From contig NZ_FNRI01000004.1 in NCBI RefSeq assembly GCF_900107675.1, positions 186,001 to 250,000 of the forward strand: a stretch of DNA of 64,000 nt. Direction: 5' to 3'. Made by a program: the position numbers and the translations under genes. Of this stretch, positions 8,372-16,475 are shown one piece after another; positions within the stretch are counted from its first letter, which is position 1, and each line of letters starts with the position of its first letter. The notes below the pieces were generated by a model. It was given only the letters and a program-made list of their open reading frames with translations. It was not told where the DNA came from and ran no database searches. The DNA comes from Alistipes timonensis JC136 (lineage in GTDB: Bacteria; Bacteroidota; Bacteroidia; Bacteroidales; Rikenellaceae).

Positions 8372-9274
8372 ATGGCCGCTATCGATCTGCACATCCATTC
8401 CGAATACAGCAGCGACGGGGAATTTCCCGTCGCCGATATCGTCGGCAAGTGCCTCGGGGCGCAGTTGACGCTCTTTTCCCTGACGGACCATAATTCGGTG
8501 CGGGGTGTCGGCGAGGCCGCCCGACTGGCCCGCGAACGGGGCGTCGGATTTGTCCCGGGCATCGAGATCGACTGCAACTACCGGGGTACGGACCTCCACC
8601 TGCTGGGATACGGCATCGACTGGCAGTCGGCGGATTTCGCGCGGCTGGAAGAGGAGGTTGCCGCCAAGGTCATGGCGTCGTTCGGGGGCATGGTCGATAA
8701 CCTGCTGAAACTGGGTTTCTCCGTGGATGCCGAAGCGGTGCTGGAGGCCGCTGCCGGGGGACTGCCGACAGGCGAACTGATCGCCGAGGTGATGCTCTCC
8801 GACGCGAAATACCATACGCCCCCGCTGCGGCCCTATATGGAGGGCGGCGCGCGGAGCGACATGCCTTACATCAATTTTTACCTCGATTATTTCGCCCAGG
8901 GGCGCCCGGCGTTCGTCCCCGTCGAATACATGGACTACCGTGATGCCGTCGAACTGGTCCGCGACAATGGCGGCACGCCCGTCGTGGCCCATCCGGGGTT
9001 GAATTTCCGGGGCCGCGAGGAGGTTGCCGAACAGCTTTTGGACCGCGGGGCCGCGGGACTGGAGGTCTTCAACAACTACCACACTCCCGAACAGGCCGTC
9101 TATTTCACCTCGCTGGTCCTTTCAAAAGGAGCTTTGATGACCTGCGGGAGCGATTTCCACGGCAAGACCAAGCCCCGCATCGCCGTCGGGCGATTTCCCG
9201 CTGACAGCCGTTTCGACGGTCGTCTGTCAGACTTTGTAAACCACGTAAATAGGATCGGCGGGCAGGGCGTATAG
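8372..9274 (+). CDS. PHP-domain phosphoesterase (YciV/TrpH-like)
   Basis: 300 residues. The start at 8372 gives MAAIDLHIHS directly at the first PHP motif and sits one base after the HlyIII stop; a longer frame from 8330 lies inside that gene. PHP metal-binding motifs appear in order: DLHIHSEYSSDG (5-16), LTDHN, GIEIDC, VVAHPG and GSDFH. Relatives hydrolyse 3',5'-bisphosphonucleotides or trim RNA 5' ends; the substrate here is not known. The last 48 bp overlap the convergent methyltransferase gene. Confidence 0.88.
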   Translation: MAAIDLHIHSEYSSDGEFPVADIVGKCLGAQLTLFSLTDHNSVRGVGEAARLARERGVGFVPGIEIDCNYRGTDLHLLGYGIDWQSADFARLEEEVAAKVMASFGGMVDNLLKLGFSVDAEAVLEAAAGGLPTGELIAEVMLSDAKYHTPPLRPYMEGGARSDMPYINFYLDYFAQGRPAFVPVEYMDYRDAVELVRDNGGTPVVAHPGLNFRGREEVAEQLLDRGAAGLEVFNNYHTPEQAVYFTSLVLSKGALMTCGSDFHGKTKPRIAVGRFPADSRFDGRLSDFVNHVNRIGGQGV

Positions 9275-10000
9275 CCTGCGCTCCTCGTCGGTGAAGGTCG
9301 CGGCGTAGTCGATGTCGGCGGCTTCGAAGCCCGCCTCGCGCAGACGGTCGGCATAGTCGGCGCCGTAGATGCGCCGGTGGTCGTACTGCCCGAAGATGCG
9401 CGTGCGCTCGTCGGGATCGGTGATCGAATCGTCCTCGTAGGTCTGTTCGTAATCCCTGTCCACGGGCGAGAGGACGATGCCCCAGCCGCCGGGTTTGAGG
9501 ATGCGGTGCAGTTCGCGCAGCGCCTTCCGGTCGTCGGCGACGTGTTCCAGAATGTGGTTGCAGATCACCACGTCCACCGAATCGTCGGCCAGCGGAATCT
9601 GCTGCACGTCGAAATGGATGTCCGCCAGCGGGCTTTCGAGGTCAGCCGTGACGTACTGTCCCGGATGCGGGCGGAAGTGGGGTTTGAGGTGGCGCATGAT
9701 ACAGACCTCGGGAGCGATGTGCAGCGTGCGCGGAAAGGCCGTCAGGAGGTCGGTTTCGCGCGTCAGGTAGAGCCACAGCAGGCGGTGGCGCTCCAGCGAC
9801 AGGCACTTGGGGCACAGTGCGTTGGGCCGCGGATGCACATAGCCGTAGGGCATGAATTTCCGGTATTTCGCGCCGCACACGGGGCATTCGACCCCGCGGC
9901 CCTTGTAGAAGAGTCCCGCTGCGGGCACGGCCCATCCGGCGATGCGTTGCAGTACGGGGCGCGGAATGTGGTTCAGCGACCAGCGGATCAGTTTTTTCAT
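9227..10000 (-). CDS. SAM-dependent methyltransferase with N-terminal zinc ribbon
   Basis: 257 residues. Two CxxC pairs (Cys39/Cys42 and Cys63/Cys66) form a probable zinc ribbon. A class I methyltransferase domain follows: the acidic turn VTADLES, then VDVVICNHILEH and the post-motif LKPGGWG. The methyl acceptor is unknown; a nucleic acid or a cell-envelope substrate is possible. It is the last gene of the menA-xseA-xseB unit, one base after the xseB stop. It converges on the PHP gene with a 48-bp overlap, so both C-termini share DNA. Confidence 0.82.
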   Translation of the reverse strand: MKKLIRWSLNHIPRPVLQRIAGWAVPAAGLFYKGRGVECPVCGAKYRKFMPYGYVHPRPNALCPKCLSLERHRLLWLYLTRETDLLTAFPRTLHIAPEVCIMRHLKPHFRPHPGQYVTADLESPLADIHFDVQQIPLADDSVDVVICNHILEHVADDRKALRELHRILKPGGWGIVLSPVDRDYEQTYEDDSITDPDERTRIFGQYDHRRIYGADYADRLREAGFEAADIDYAATFTDEERRLYALPADPIYVVYKV

Positions 10001-10001
10001 C

Positions 10002-10190
10002 CTATTCCAGCACTTTGTTCACGTCGGCTTCGGCCTTGCGCAGCCGCGCCTTGCACGAGGCGATCAGTTCCGTGGCGCGCTTCACCTCCGCCGCGAGGCT
10101 GTCCACATCCATCTCTTCGCTGCGCAGCCGCGTCAGTATTTTTTCGATCTCGGCCATCGCCTCGGCGTAGGCCAGCTCTTTCTTTGCCAT
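10002..10190 (-). CDS. xseB: Exodeoxyribonuclease VII small subunit
   Basis: 62 residues, predicted all-helical and coiled. It has the family pattern of an early AYAEAMAEIEKILTRL helix followed by a lysine/arginine-rich second helix. XseB binds XseA in the complex that degrades single-stranded DNA. It lies 5 bp after xseA. The length is slightly below the usual 70-80 residues. Confidence 0.9.
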   Translation of the reverse strand: MAKKELAYAEAMAEIEKILTRLRSEEMDVDSLAAEVKRATELIASCKARLRKAEADVNKVLE

Positions 10191-10195
10191 ATTTT

Positions 10196-11431
10196 TCAGG
10201 ATTTTACGGTTGCATTTATCTTGCCGTCGGAAACCTCTATTTCGATGTGCTCACCCGCCGCGACCGCCGCGGCCGAGGTCACGGCCCTGCCGCCGCTCCG
10301 CACCACGGCGAATCCCAGCCGGAGGATGCGCTCGGGCGACCGTCCGGCGATCAGCTCCGCGGCGTTCTCCAGCCGTGTCGTCTGCCGCGCGAGGAAATTC
10401 CGCGCTGTTTCGGGCAATAGTGTTCCGAGGTGTTCCAGTCGCAGCGATTGCCGCGTGAGGAGTTCGCCGCTCAAACGCCGCACCTCGCCCGAGAGGCGTT
10501 CGAGACGCACCTCCGAGGCGTGCATCGCCGCGGTCGTGGTATCGTGCAGTTGCAGTGCGGCGCAGTCGAGCCACCCGTCGATTCCGGCCATCCGCTCGAC
10601 GAGCCATCCGGCCACCGCCGTCGGGGTTTTGAGCGCCGTGTGCGCCACCATGTCGGCGACGCTGGTGTCCTTGTCGTGTCCGATCCCCGTCAGGACCGGC
10701 AGCGGGAACTGCGCCACATGGGCGCAGAGGCGGTAGGCGTTGAAGCAGTTGAGGTCGCTCCTCGATCCGCCGCCGCGGATCAGCACCACGGCGTCGAATT
10801 TTTCCAGGTTGTTTGCGACGTTGCACAAGGCTTCGACGATCGACTCCTCGGCCGCTTCGCCCTGCATGAAAGCGTCGAACAGCGTGAGGGAGAACCGGTA
10901 AGGACTTTTATCCAGCTCTTTGCAGAAGTCCTGGTAACCCGCGGCGTTGACGCTCGACACGATGGCGATACGCTGCACGACGGCCGGCATCGGCACCTCG
11001 CGGTTCATCTCCCAAACCCCGTCCTGCTGCAGCTGTGCGATGGTCTGCTGCCGCTGCCGCTCCATGTCGCCCAGCGTGTACGAAGGGTCGATGTCGGTAA
11101 TCTGCAGCGAGAAGCCGTAGAGTTCGTGGTAGGAGACCAGCACCTTGGCCAGTATTTTGATGCCCGCGGCGAGCCGCTGGCCCGTTTCGGCTTCGAAATA
11201 ACCCGAGATGCGCGGATAGTGCGACCGCCACACGACGGCCCGGGCCTGTGCCGTCGGCACGCCGTTGTCGCCGCCCTTTTCGACCAGTTCGAGGTAGCAG
11301 TGGCCCGAGTAGTTGACCTTTATTTCGGAAATTTCGGCGCTCACCCACACGGGCAGGGCGAACTGCCCTTCGAGCGCCGCCTTCACGCGGCGCTGTAATT
11401 CGCGCAGGGTTATATGTTGTGTTTCAGCCAT
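10196..11431 (-). CDS. xseA: Exodeoxyribonuclease VII large subunit
   Basis: 411 residues from the ATG at 11431, giving MAETQHITLRELQRRVK. The longer frame upstream lies inside menA. An N-terminal OB-fold (PVWVSAEISEIK...GHCYLEL) is followed by the catalytic domain with VLIRGGGSRSDLNCFN and GIGHDKDTSVAD, then a helical C-terminus that binds XseB. The start codon shares one base with the menA stop (TGATG), so translation is coupled. Confidence 0.95.
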   Translation of the reverse strand: MAETQHITLRELQRRVKAALEGQFALPVWVSAEISEIKVNYSGHCYLELVEKGGDNGVPTAQARAVVWRSHYPRISGYFEAETGQRLAAGIKILAKVLVSYHELYGFSLQITDIDPSYTLGDMERQRQQTIAQLQQDGVWEMNREVPMPAVVQRIAIVSSVNAAGYQDFCKELDKSPYRFSLTLFDAFMQGEAAEESIVEALCNVANNLEKFDAVVLIRGGGSRSDLNCFNAYRLCAHVAQFPLPVLTGIGHDKDTSVADMVAHTALKTPTAVAGWLVERMAGIDGWLDCAALQLHDTTTAAMHASEVRLERLSGEVRRLSGELLTRQSLRLEHLGTLLPETARNFLARQTTRLENAAELIAGRSPERILRLGFAVVRSGGRAVTSAAAVAAGEHIEIEVSDGKINATVKS

Positions 11432-12342
11432 CAGCCCAGCAGGATTCCGACGGTGAACAGGGCTCCGAACAGCAGGATGTTGCGGGCCGTCTCGCCCAGA
11501 CAGACGTTCAGCTCCTCGCCGTGGTCGATGCGCACCATCTTGCGCCACGTGGCGGTGTGTGCCGCGAGGTAGGCGAGCGGCAGCAGCGCAGCCCACGGGC
11601 GGCCTCCGGCCAGCAGCGTGAGGCAGAGTGCGACGGCGGCGGCCCCGAGGGCGAAATAGCCCCAGCGGCCGACTCCGGCTCCGAGGCAGACGACGACCGT
11701 GCGCTTGTTGCAGCGGGCGTCCTCTTCGCGGTCGCGGAAGTTATTGACCATCAGCATCGTGTTGATCACCAGCCCGCAGGCCAGCGCCGCGACCGAGACT
11801 TCCCATGTCCACGTTCCGGTCAGGATATAGTAGGTGAATCCCACGGGGATGAGTCCGAAAAAGAGAATGACCGCGATGTCTCCCATGCCGTGATAGGCCA
11901 GCGGCCAGGGTCCTGCGGTGTAAAAATAAGCGAAGACGACGCAGGCGGCGCCCACGGCGACGAGTTCCCAGCCGCCGTAGCGGAGGATGTCGGCGTGGAG
12001 AGCCCAGGCGAGGATTCCGGTTCCGGCGGCGCAGGCCGCGAGGGTGAATCCGGCGATGCCTGCCTTCATGGCCCGAAGGGTGATGTATCCCTTGGCGAAG
12101 GCGCGGTCGGGACCCAGCCGGTCGGGTTTGTCGGCTCCTTTCATAAAGTCCCAGAGGTCGTTTACGAGATTGGCCGTACACTGCATCAGCACGGCGAACA
12201 GCAGGCACAGCAGGGCCGGCAGCCAGTGGAATGCACCGTCGGTCCAGGCCAGTGCGGAGCCGACGAGGATGAGGATTACGGAGTTGCCGAGGCTGTAGGG
12301 CCTCACGGCGAGAATCCATGCGGGAAGCGAGTTGGTTTTCAT
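11431..12342 (-). CDS. menA: 1,4-dihydroxy-2-naphthoate polyprenyltransferase
   Basis: 303 residues, UbiA superfamily with eight to nine membrane helices. It attaches the polyprenyl chain to DHNA to make demethylmenaquinone. The first Asp-rich motif is NDLWDFMKGAD (61-71) and the second is NNFRDREEDARCNKRT; both bind Mg-pyrophosphate. Menaquinone is the expected quinone of anaerobic Bacteroidota. No other men genes are adjacent, and the downstream partners xseA/xseB are unrelated in function. Confidence 0.94.
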   Translation of the reverse strand: MKTNSLPAWILAVRPYSLGNSVILILVGSALAWTDGAFHWLPALLCLLFAVLMQCTANLVNDLWDFMKGADKPDRLGPDRAFAKGYITLRAMKAGIAGFTLAACAAGTGILAWALHADILRYGGWELVAVGAACVVFAYFYTAGPWPLAYHGMGDIAVILFFGLIPVGFTYYILTGTWTWEVSVAALACGLVINTMLMVNNFRDREEDARCNKRTVVVCLGAGVGRWGYFALGAAAVALCLTLLAGGRPWAALLPLAYLAAHTATWRKMVRIDHGEELNVCLGETARNILLFGALFTVGILLG

Positions 12343-12370
12343 GTATGAGGGTTAATTCTTGGGCGGGGGA

Positions 12371-12919
12371 TTAGCGGAAAACGAGCTCTACGGGCCGCGG
12401 GATGCTTTTGCCCTCGGGGAGCTGGATGCTCAGCACGCCCTCGGTTTCGATCGGGCGGCCGTTCTTCCGGGCCGGCTGCCAGCGCGGGGCGTCGGCCACG
12501 GCTTTCAGCACGCGTCGTTTGAGGCGGTTGTCGGTCGATTCGAGCTCCTGGTGGACGACGGTGTCGCCCTCGGGGGTGATTTTGTAGCGCAGGACCACGC
12601 GGGCGGCGGGTTCGCTCGCATCCCACCGCACCCGGCTGGCGATATAGTGCCCGAACGTGGAGTCGGCGGGGAAAGCCGCAGGCTGGTCGTAGCGCAGGGT
12701 GATGAGCATCACGCCGTGCGCGGCCCGCTGGCCGTAACGGGCGATGGTCTCCTCGTCGGCGGGGAGCATCTCGACGTTCTCGATGTCCTCGGGCGGGATC
12801 GAGCGGATCTCCTTCATCTCCTTGCCGTTGACGATATACATCGGCGTAGGTTTCGGCGTCGCGGCTCGGACGGCTGCGGCGAAGCACAGGAGAAAGAGAA
12901 GTATGACGTATCTTTTCAT
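12371..12919 (-). CDS. Exported protein combining a receptor-plug-like segment with a TonB C-terminal-like domain
   Basis: 182 residues from MKRYVILLF (an ATG at 12931 would add four). Residues 1-20 form a signal peptide. Residues 26-76 read like the plug of TonB-dependent receptors: PMYIVNGKEM, then DIENVEMLPA, RYGQRAAHGVMLITL. Residues 88-168 resemble a TonB_C domain, with VVLRYKITPEGDT and WQPARKNGRPIE. No membrane anchor spans the periplasm, so it is not an ordinary TonB. Its role is unknown. It may be secreted or periplasmic. It lies 28 bp before menA. Confidence 0.65.
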   Translation of the reverse strand: MKRYVILLFLLCFAAAVRAATPKPTPMYIVNGKEMKEIRSIPPEDIENVEMLPADEETIARYGQRAAHGVMLITLRYDQPAAFPADSTFGHYIASRVRWDASEPAARVVLRYKITPEGDTVVHQELESTDNRLKRRVLKAVADAPRWQPARKNGRPIETEGVLSIQLPEGKSIPRPVELVFR

Positions 12920-12964
12920 AACCGTGAACATTTTATAGTCAGAACGGTCGGAAGGTGCGGGATA

Positions 12965-13125
12965 TTGCCCGCTGAAACCCGTCTATACAGATGCGGGGGA
13001 CCGGATAAGAAACGTTATGTCCCGCCGTCGCCCCTAAAACCCATCTTTAGATGGGCGGGGACTGGATGGGAAACGTTGTGTCCTGCCGCCGCCCTTAAAA
13101 CCCGTCTATCAGATGGGTGAGGTCT
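12965..13125. repeat. Tandem repeat, about 61 bp x 2.6, with hairpins
   Basis: Three related units are aligned on AAACCC at 12975, 13037 and 13098, a period of 62 and 61 bp. Shared blocks include AAACGTT(A/G)TGTCC. Each carries an inverted repeat around an AGATG core; the middle copy is CCCATC/GATGGG with a 4-base spacer. On the minus strand the middle hairpin is followed by TTTT and can act as a terminator. The right-most copy contains the last codons and stop of the alkyltransferase gene. Confidence 0.8.
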
Positions 13126-13391
13126 GCGCAGCCGTTGCGCCGGAACCGCACCCCTTCCGCTTCGAGCAGCTCCCGCTGGGCGGTCCATCCGGGGGCCGTG
13201 CGGCCTGCGGCGTTGACGACCCGGTGGCAGGGAATTCCCGCCGGAGCCGCGGCCATCGCCCGTCCCACGCGGCGCGCGTATCCGGGCATGCCGGCCAACC
13301 GGGCCAACTGCCCGTAGGTCGCGATCCGCCCCGCAGGTATCTGCGCGACGATGTCCCAAATCTCGGCGTCGAAATCGGCGGGAAGGTGCAT
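13095..13391 (-). CDS. MGMT-family protein (single DNA-binding domain, cysteine retained)
   Basis: 98 residues, matching only the C-terminal winged-helix domain of O6-alkylguanine alkyltransferases. The active-site motif is PCHRV with Cys55, preceded by an arginine-finger region ARRVGRAM. Alkyltransferase-like (ATL) proteins of this size have Trp in place of Cys, so this one may still accept an alkyl group (inference). The start shares a base with the prfA stop (TGATG). The C-terminus THLIDGF is encoded within the tandem repeat and may be a recent addition. Confidence 0.85.
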   Translation of the reverse strand: MHLPADFDAEIWDIVAQIPAGRIATYGQLARLAGMPGYARRVGRAMAAAPAGIPCHRVVNAAGRTAPGWTAQRELLEAEGVRFRRNGCADLTHLIDGF

Positions 13392-14476
13392 CAGAGCTCG
13401 CTCTCCTTCAGGCGTTCGGCGTTCTCGGCTACGATCAGGTGGTCGATGCAGTCCTGAATGTCGCCGTCCATGAAGGCCGCGAGGTTGTAGATCGTATAGT
13501 TGATGCGGTGGTCGGTGATGCGCCCCTGCGGGTAGTTGTAGGTGCGGATCTTGGCCGACCGGTCGCCCGTCGAAACCATCGTCTTGCGCTTCGAGGCGAT
13601 CTCGTCGAGGTATTTCGAGTATTCGAGGTTGAAGACGCGCGTGCGCAGCTCCTCGAACGCCTTGTCGAAGTTCTTCAGCTGCGATTTCTGGTCCTGGCAC
13701 TGCACGACGATACCCGTCGGGATGTGCGTCAGGCGGATGGCCGAGTAGGTCGTGTTGACCGACTGGCCGCCGGGGCCGCTCGCGCAGAAGATGTCCTTGC
13801 GGATGTCGTTCATCGAGATCTCCACGTCGAACTCCTCGGCTTCGGGCAGCACGGCCACCGAAGCGGCCGAGGTGTGCACGCGGCCCTGCGTCTCGGTCTG
13901 CGGCACGCGCTGCACGCGGTGCACGCCCGATTCGTATTTGAGCGTTCCGTAGACGTTCTGGCCCGAGACCTTCAGCACCACCTCTTTGAAGCCGCCCACG
14001 GCGCCCTCCGACGACGAGGTGATCTCGTAACGCCAGCCTTTCGACTCGATGTATTTGGTGTACATGCGCAGCAGGTCGCCGGCGAAGATCGCCGCCTCGT
14101 CGCCGCCCGTGCCGCCGCGGATTTCGACGATGGCGTTTTTCGAGTCCTGCGGGTCCTTGGGGATCAGCAGCAGTTTGATCTCCTCCTCCATCTGCACCAG
14201 CTGGGGCTCCAGTTCGGCGATCATCTCGCGGGCCATTTCGCGCATCTCCTCGTCCTTGTCCATAGCCAGCGTGTCCTTGGCTTCGGCGAGGTTGGCGACG
14301 GCCGTGCGGTAACGTTCCGAGGTCTCGATGATCGGTTCCAGCTCCTTGTACTCCTTGGTGAGCTGGATGAACTGTTTGACGTCGGCGATGACTTCGGGGT
14401 CGGTGAGTTTCTGCCCCGTCTCTTCGTATTTGAGCTTCAGACCGTCCAGGCGGTTCAATATGGTGTTGTCTGCCAT
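13391..14476 (-). CDS. prfA: Peptide chain release factor 1
   Basis: 361 residues from MADNTILNRLDGLK; the 27 residues upstream in frame are not conserved-looking. RF1 reads UAA/UAG and triggers peptidyl-tRNA hydrolysis. The GGQ loop is in SGPGGQSVNTTYSAIR, and the helical N-terminal domain and family length are normal. It is followed without spacing by the alkyltransferase-like gene. A promoter (14496-14525) sits directly upstream. Confidence 0.96.
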   Translation of the reverse strand: MADNTILNRLDGLKLKYEETGQKLTDPEVIADVKQFIQLTKEYKELEPIIETSERYRTAVANLAEAKDTLAMDKDEEMREMAREMIAELEPQLVQMEEEIKLLLIPKDPQDSKNAIVEIRGGTGGDEAAIFAGDLLRMYTKYIESKGWRYEITSSSEGAVGGFKEVVLKVSGQNVYGTLKYESGVHRVQRVPQTETQGRVHTSAASVAVLPEAEEFDVEISMNDIRKDIFCASGPGGQSVNTTYSAIRLTHIPTGIVVQCQDQKSQLKNFDKAFEELRTRVFNLEYSKYLDEIASKRKTMVSTGDRSAKIRTYNYPQGRITDHRINYTIYNLAAFMDGDIQDCIDHLIVAENAERLKESEL

Positions 14477-14495
14477 GAATGTTTTATTTTGGCGG

Positions 14496-14525
14496 TAAAG
14501 ATACGTAATAATCGGCAAACGGCAA
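14496..14525 (-). promoter_or_regulatory. prfA promoter
   Basis: On the minus strand a -33 TTG (14525-14523), 19 bp, then TATCTTTA (14503-14496). The ATG is 20 bp further on, giving a very short leader. Only the last base of the -7 box departs from TAnnTTTG. Confidence 0.65.
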
Positions 14526-14540
14526 TGCGCGTCCCGAAAA

Positions 14541-14575
14541 AACGAAAAGAGGGACATGCCTCAGGCACGCCCCTC
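14541..14575 (-). terminator. Terminator after esterase gene
   Basis: A 12-bp stem (14549-14560 with 14564-14575) and 3-nt loop. G-U pairs form on the minus strand, followed by TTTTCGTTTTTTC. It ends the two-esterase unit before the prfA promoter. Confidence 0.8.
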
Positions 14576-14585
14576 CCGTCTTGTC

Positions 14586-15452
14586 CTATCGGTTGATCTC
14601 CCGCAGCCAGTCCAGCACGGCGGCCTTCCAGATTTCGTGGTAGGGAAAGGTCGTGTGGAATCCCCAGCCGTGCTCGCCCATCGGGTAGATGTGCAGCGAC
14701 GCTTTCACGCCGTGGGCTTTGAGCGCCTCGTAGTAGAGCGCGCTGTTGACCGGGGGCACGCCCGTGTCGTCGTCCGAGTGGAACAGCAGGGTCGGGGGCG
14801 TGGCTTCCGTCACGCGGTTCTGGAGCGAGTAGTATTCCGACTGTTCGGCCGTGCGGTCCTCTCCCAGCAGGTTGTCGAACGAGAACTGATGGCCTTTTCC
14901 GGGCTCGGCCGTGATGACCGGGTAGACGAGGATTGCAAAAGCGGGTTTGAAAGCCCCGAGGGTCGAAGCCGTGGCGGCCAGGTGGCCTCCGGCCGAGAAG
15001 CCCATGATGCCCACCTTGTCGGCGGTGAATCCCGTGGCGCCGGCCTCGAGGCCCGCCATGATGCGCAGTGCTTGCTGGACATCTTCCAGCGGCACCTCGG
15101 GGTGTCCGTTGGGCATGCGGTATTTCAGCACCGCGGCCGTGACGCCGTTCTGCGACAGCCAGCGGGCCACGTCGTGACCCTCGTGTCCGATGGCCAGCCC
15201 CAGGTAACTGCCTCCGGGGCAGATCACCACGGCCTGTCCGGTGGCGCGGGCCGGGTCGGCGGGGTAGATGCAGAGTTCGGTCTCGGTCGTGCGGATCGTG
15301 CGGGCCGGGTCGTCCTCTCCGGGGGCGAGGACGATGCGGTTGCTGTGGGGCGCCGTGGCGTTATCCCAGATTTTCAGCGTCGCGGCGGGTTCCTGCGACG
15401 TTGCGGCGAATGCGAAGAGGACCGCGGCTGCGGCCGGGAGTAGCTTTTTCAT
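14586..15452 (-). CDS. Exported alpha/beta-hydrolase (esterase), copy 1
   Basis: 288 residues with a signal peptide (1-19). The nucleophile is Ser153 in GFSAGG, with an Asp in HSDDD (about 227-229) and His261 in EHGWG. VVICPGGSYL forms the oxyanion-hole strand. The family includes acetylxylan and feruloyl esterases (BD-FAE-like), usually acting on decorated plant or host glycans. The paralogue upstream shares long identical blocks such as AVLKYRMPN, HPEVPLED and NRVTEATPPTLL. The two are 12 bp apart and form one unit. Confidence 0.85.
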   Translation of the reverse strand: MKKLLPAAAAVLFAFAATSQEPAATLKIWDNATAPHSNRIVLAPGEDDPARTIRTTETELCIYPADPARATGQAVVICPGGSYLGLAIGHEGHDVARWLSQNGVTAAVLKYRMPNGHPEVPLEDVQQALRIMAGLEAGATGFTADKVGIMGFSAGGHLAATASTLGAFKPAFAILVYPVITAEPGKGHQFSFDNLLGEDRTAEQSEYYSLQNRVTEATPPTLLFHSDDDTGVPPVNSALYYEALKAHGVKASLHIYPMGEHGWGFHTTFPYHEIWKAAVLDWLREINR

Positions 15453-15464
15453 CGGGCGCGTGTT

Positions 15465-16334
15465 TTAATGTCTGCGGAGCCAGTCCAGCACGGCGTCCTG
15501 CCAGGCCTCCTTGTAACGGAACGATTTGCGGATGCCCCAGCCGTGGCCGCCTTTGGGATAAATGTGCATCGAAGCCTCGATGCCGTGCTCTTTCAGCGCC
15601 GTGTAATAGCACGTGCTGTTGACCGGCGGCACGCTCTTGTCGTCGTCCGAGAGCAGCAGCAGCGTCGGGGGCGTGGCTTCGGTCACGCGGTTTTCCAGCG
15701 AGTAGGTCGCGTCCTGCTCGGGGGTGCGCTCCGTGCTCAGCAGGTTGATAAACGTTCCCTGGTGGCGTTTGCCCCGTACGGCCGAGATGACCGGATAGAA
15801 GAGGATCGAGAAATCCGGCCGGACGCTGCCGATCGTCGAAGCCATCGCTGCGAGGTGGCCTCCGGCCGAGAATCCGGCGATGCCGACCTTGGGGCAGGTG
15901 AAGCCTTCGGCTCCCGGCACGTCGCCGCGCAGGATGCGCAGGGCTTGTTCGGCATCTTCCAGCGGCACCTCGGGGTGGTGGTTGGGCATGCGGTATTTCA
16001 GCACCGCGCCGGTGATGCCGTTCGCGGCGAGCCATTGCGCCACTTCATAGCCTTCGTGGTCGATGGCCAGCAGTCCGTAGCCGCCTCCGGGGCAGATCAC
16101 GACGGCCTGACCGGTGGCTTTCGACGTGTCGGCCGGGAAGATGTAGAGTTCGGCGTCGGAGGTGTTTCTGAGCCGGTTGGGCTCTGTTTCCGTCTCCGGT
16201 GTGTCGATGCCGTTGCTGTGGGGCGCCGAGGCGTTGTCCCAGATGCGGACCGTCAGGGCTTGCCCGTAGTCTTTGGCGGAAGCGGATGTGCTCATAAGCA
16301 AAAATGCCAGGAAAAGTTGAAAGGTTTGTTTCAT
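15465..16334 (-). CDS. Exported alpha/beta-hydrolase (esterase), copy 2
   Basis: 289 residues with a signal peptide (1-20, ending ASA). The catalytic Ser156 lies in GFSAGG, the acid in LLSDDDKSVPP and the His in GGHGWG. Sequence and length are very close to the downstream copy, pointing to tandem duplication. This copy carries an extra acidic stretch near 45-60 (ETETEPNRLRNTSD). The two probably differ in substrate or expression. No polysaccharide lyase or sugar transporter is adjacent, so the glycan substrate is not evident. Confidence 0.85.
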   Translation of the reverse strand: MKQTFQLFLAFLLMSTSASAKDYGQALTVRIWDNASAPHSNGIDTPETETEPNRLRNTSDAELYIFPADTSKATGQAVVICPGGGYGLLAIDHEGYEVAQWLAANGITGAVLKYRMPNHHPEVPLEDAEQALRILRGDVPGAEGFTCPKVGIAGFSAGGHLAAMASTIGSVRPDFSILFYPVISAVRGKRHQGTFINLLSTERTPEQDATYSLENRVTEATPPTLLLLSDDDKSVPPVNSTCYYTALKEHGIEASMHIYPKGGHGWGIRKSFRYKEAWQDAVLDWLRRH

Positions 16335-16475
16335 AATAGGACGTTTTTTGTCGGGTATTGTTTCCCGAAGGGGAAGCCCCTCCCGGGGACCGTTTAAGAA
16401 ACGGTTTTTTAGAGGTGGAGGCGCGGACCCGGATCCGAGACCCGGCGACCGTGCACCGCCCCTAAACCCCGGCTC

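Noticed and set aside
11429..11596. N-terminal extension of xseA
   Set aside because: The extra 55 codons are antisense-like, lie inside menA and do not resemble the OB-fold; the ATG at 11431 coupled to the menA stop is better.
16389..16410. A 7-bp hairpin with a T tract on the plus strand between leuS and the esterases
   Set aside because: No plus-strand gene ends here and the minus-strand genes would see an A tract instead, so it is not counted as a terminator.
16459..16475. GCCCCTAAACCCC resembling part of the 13.0 kb tandem repeat
   Set aside because: Only a short GC-rich block matches and no hairpin unit follows, so it may be chance.
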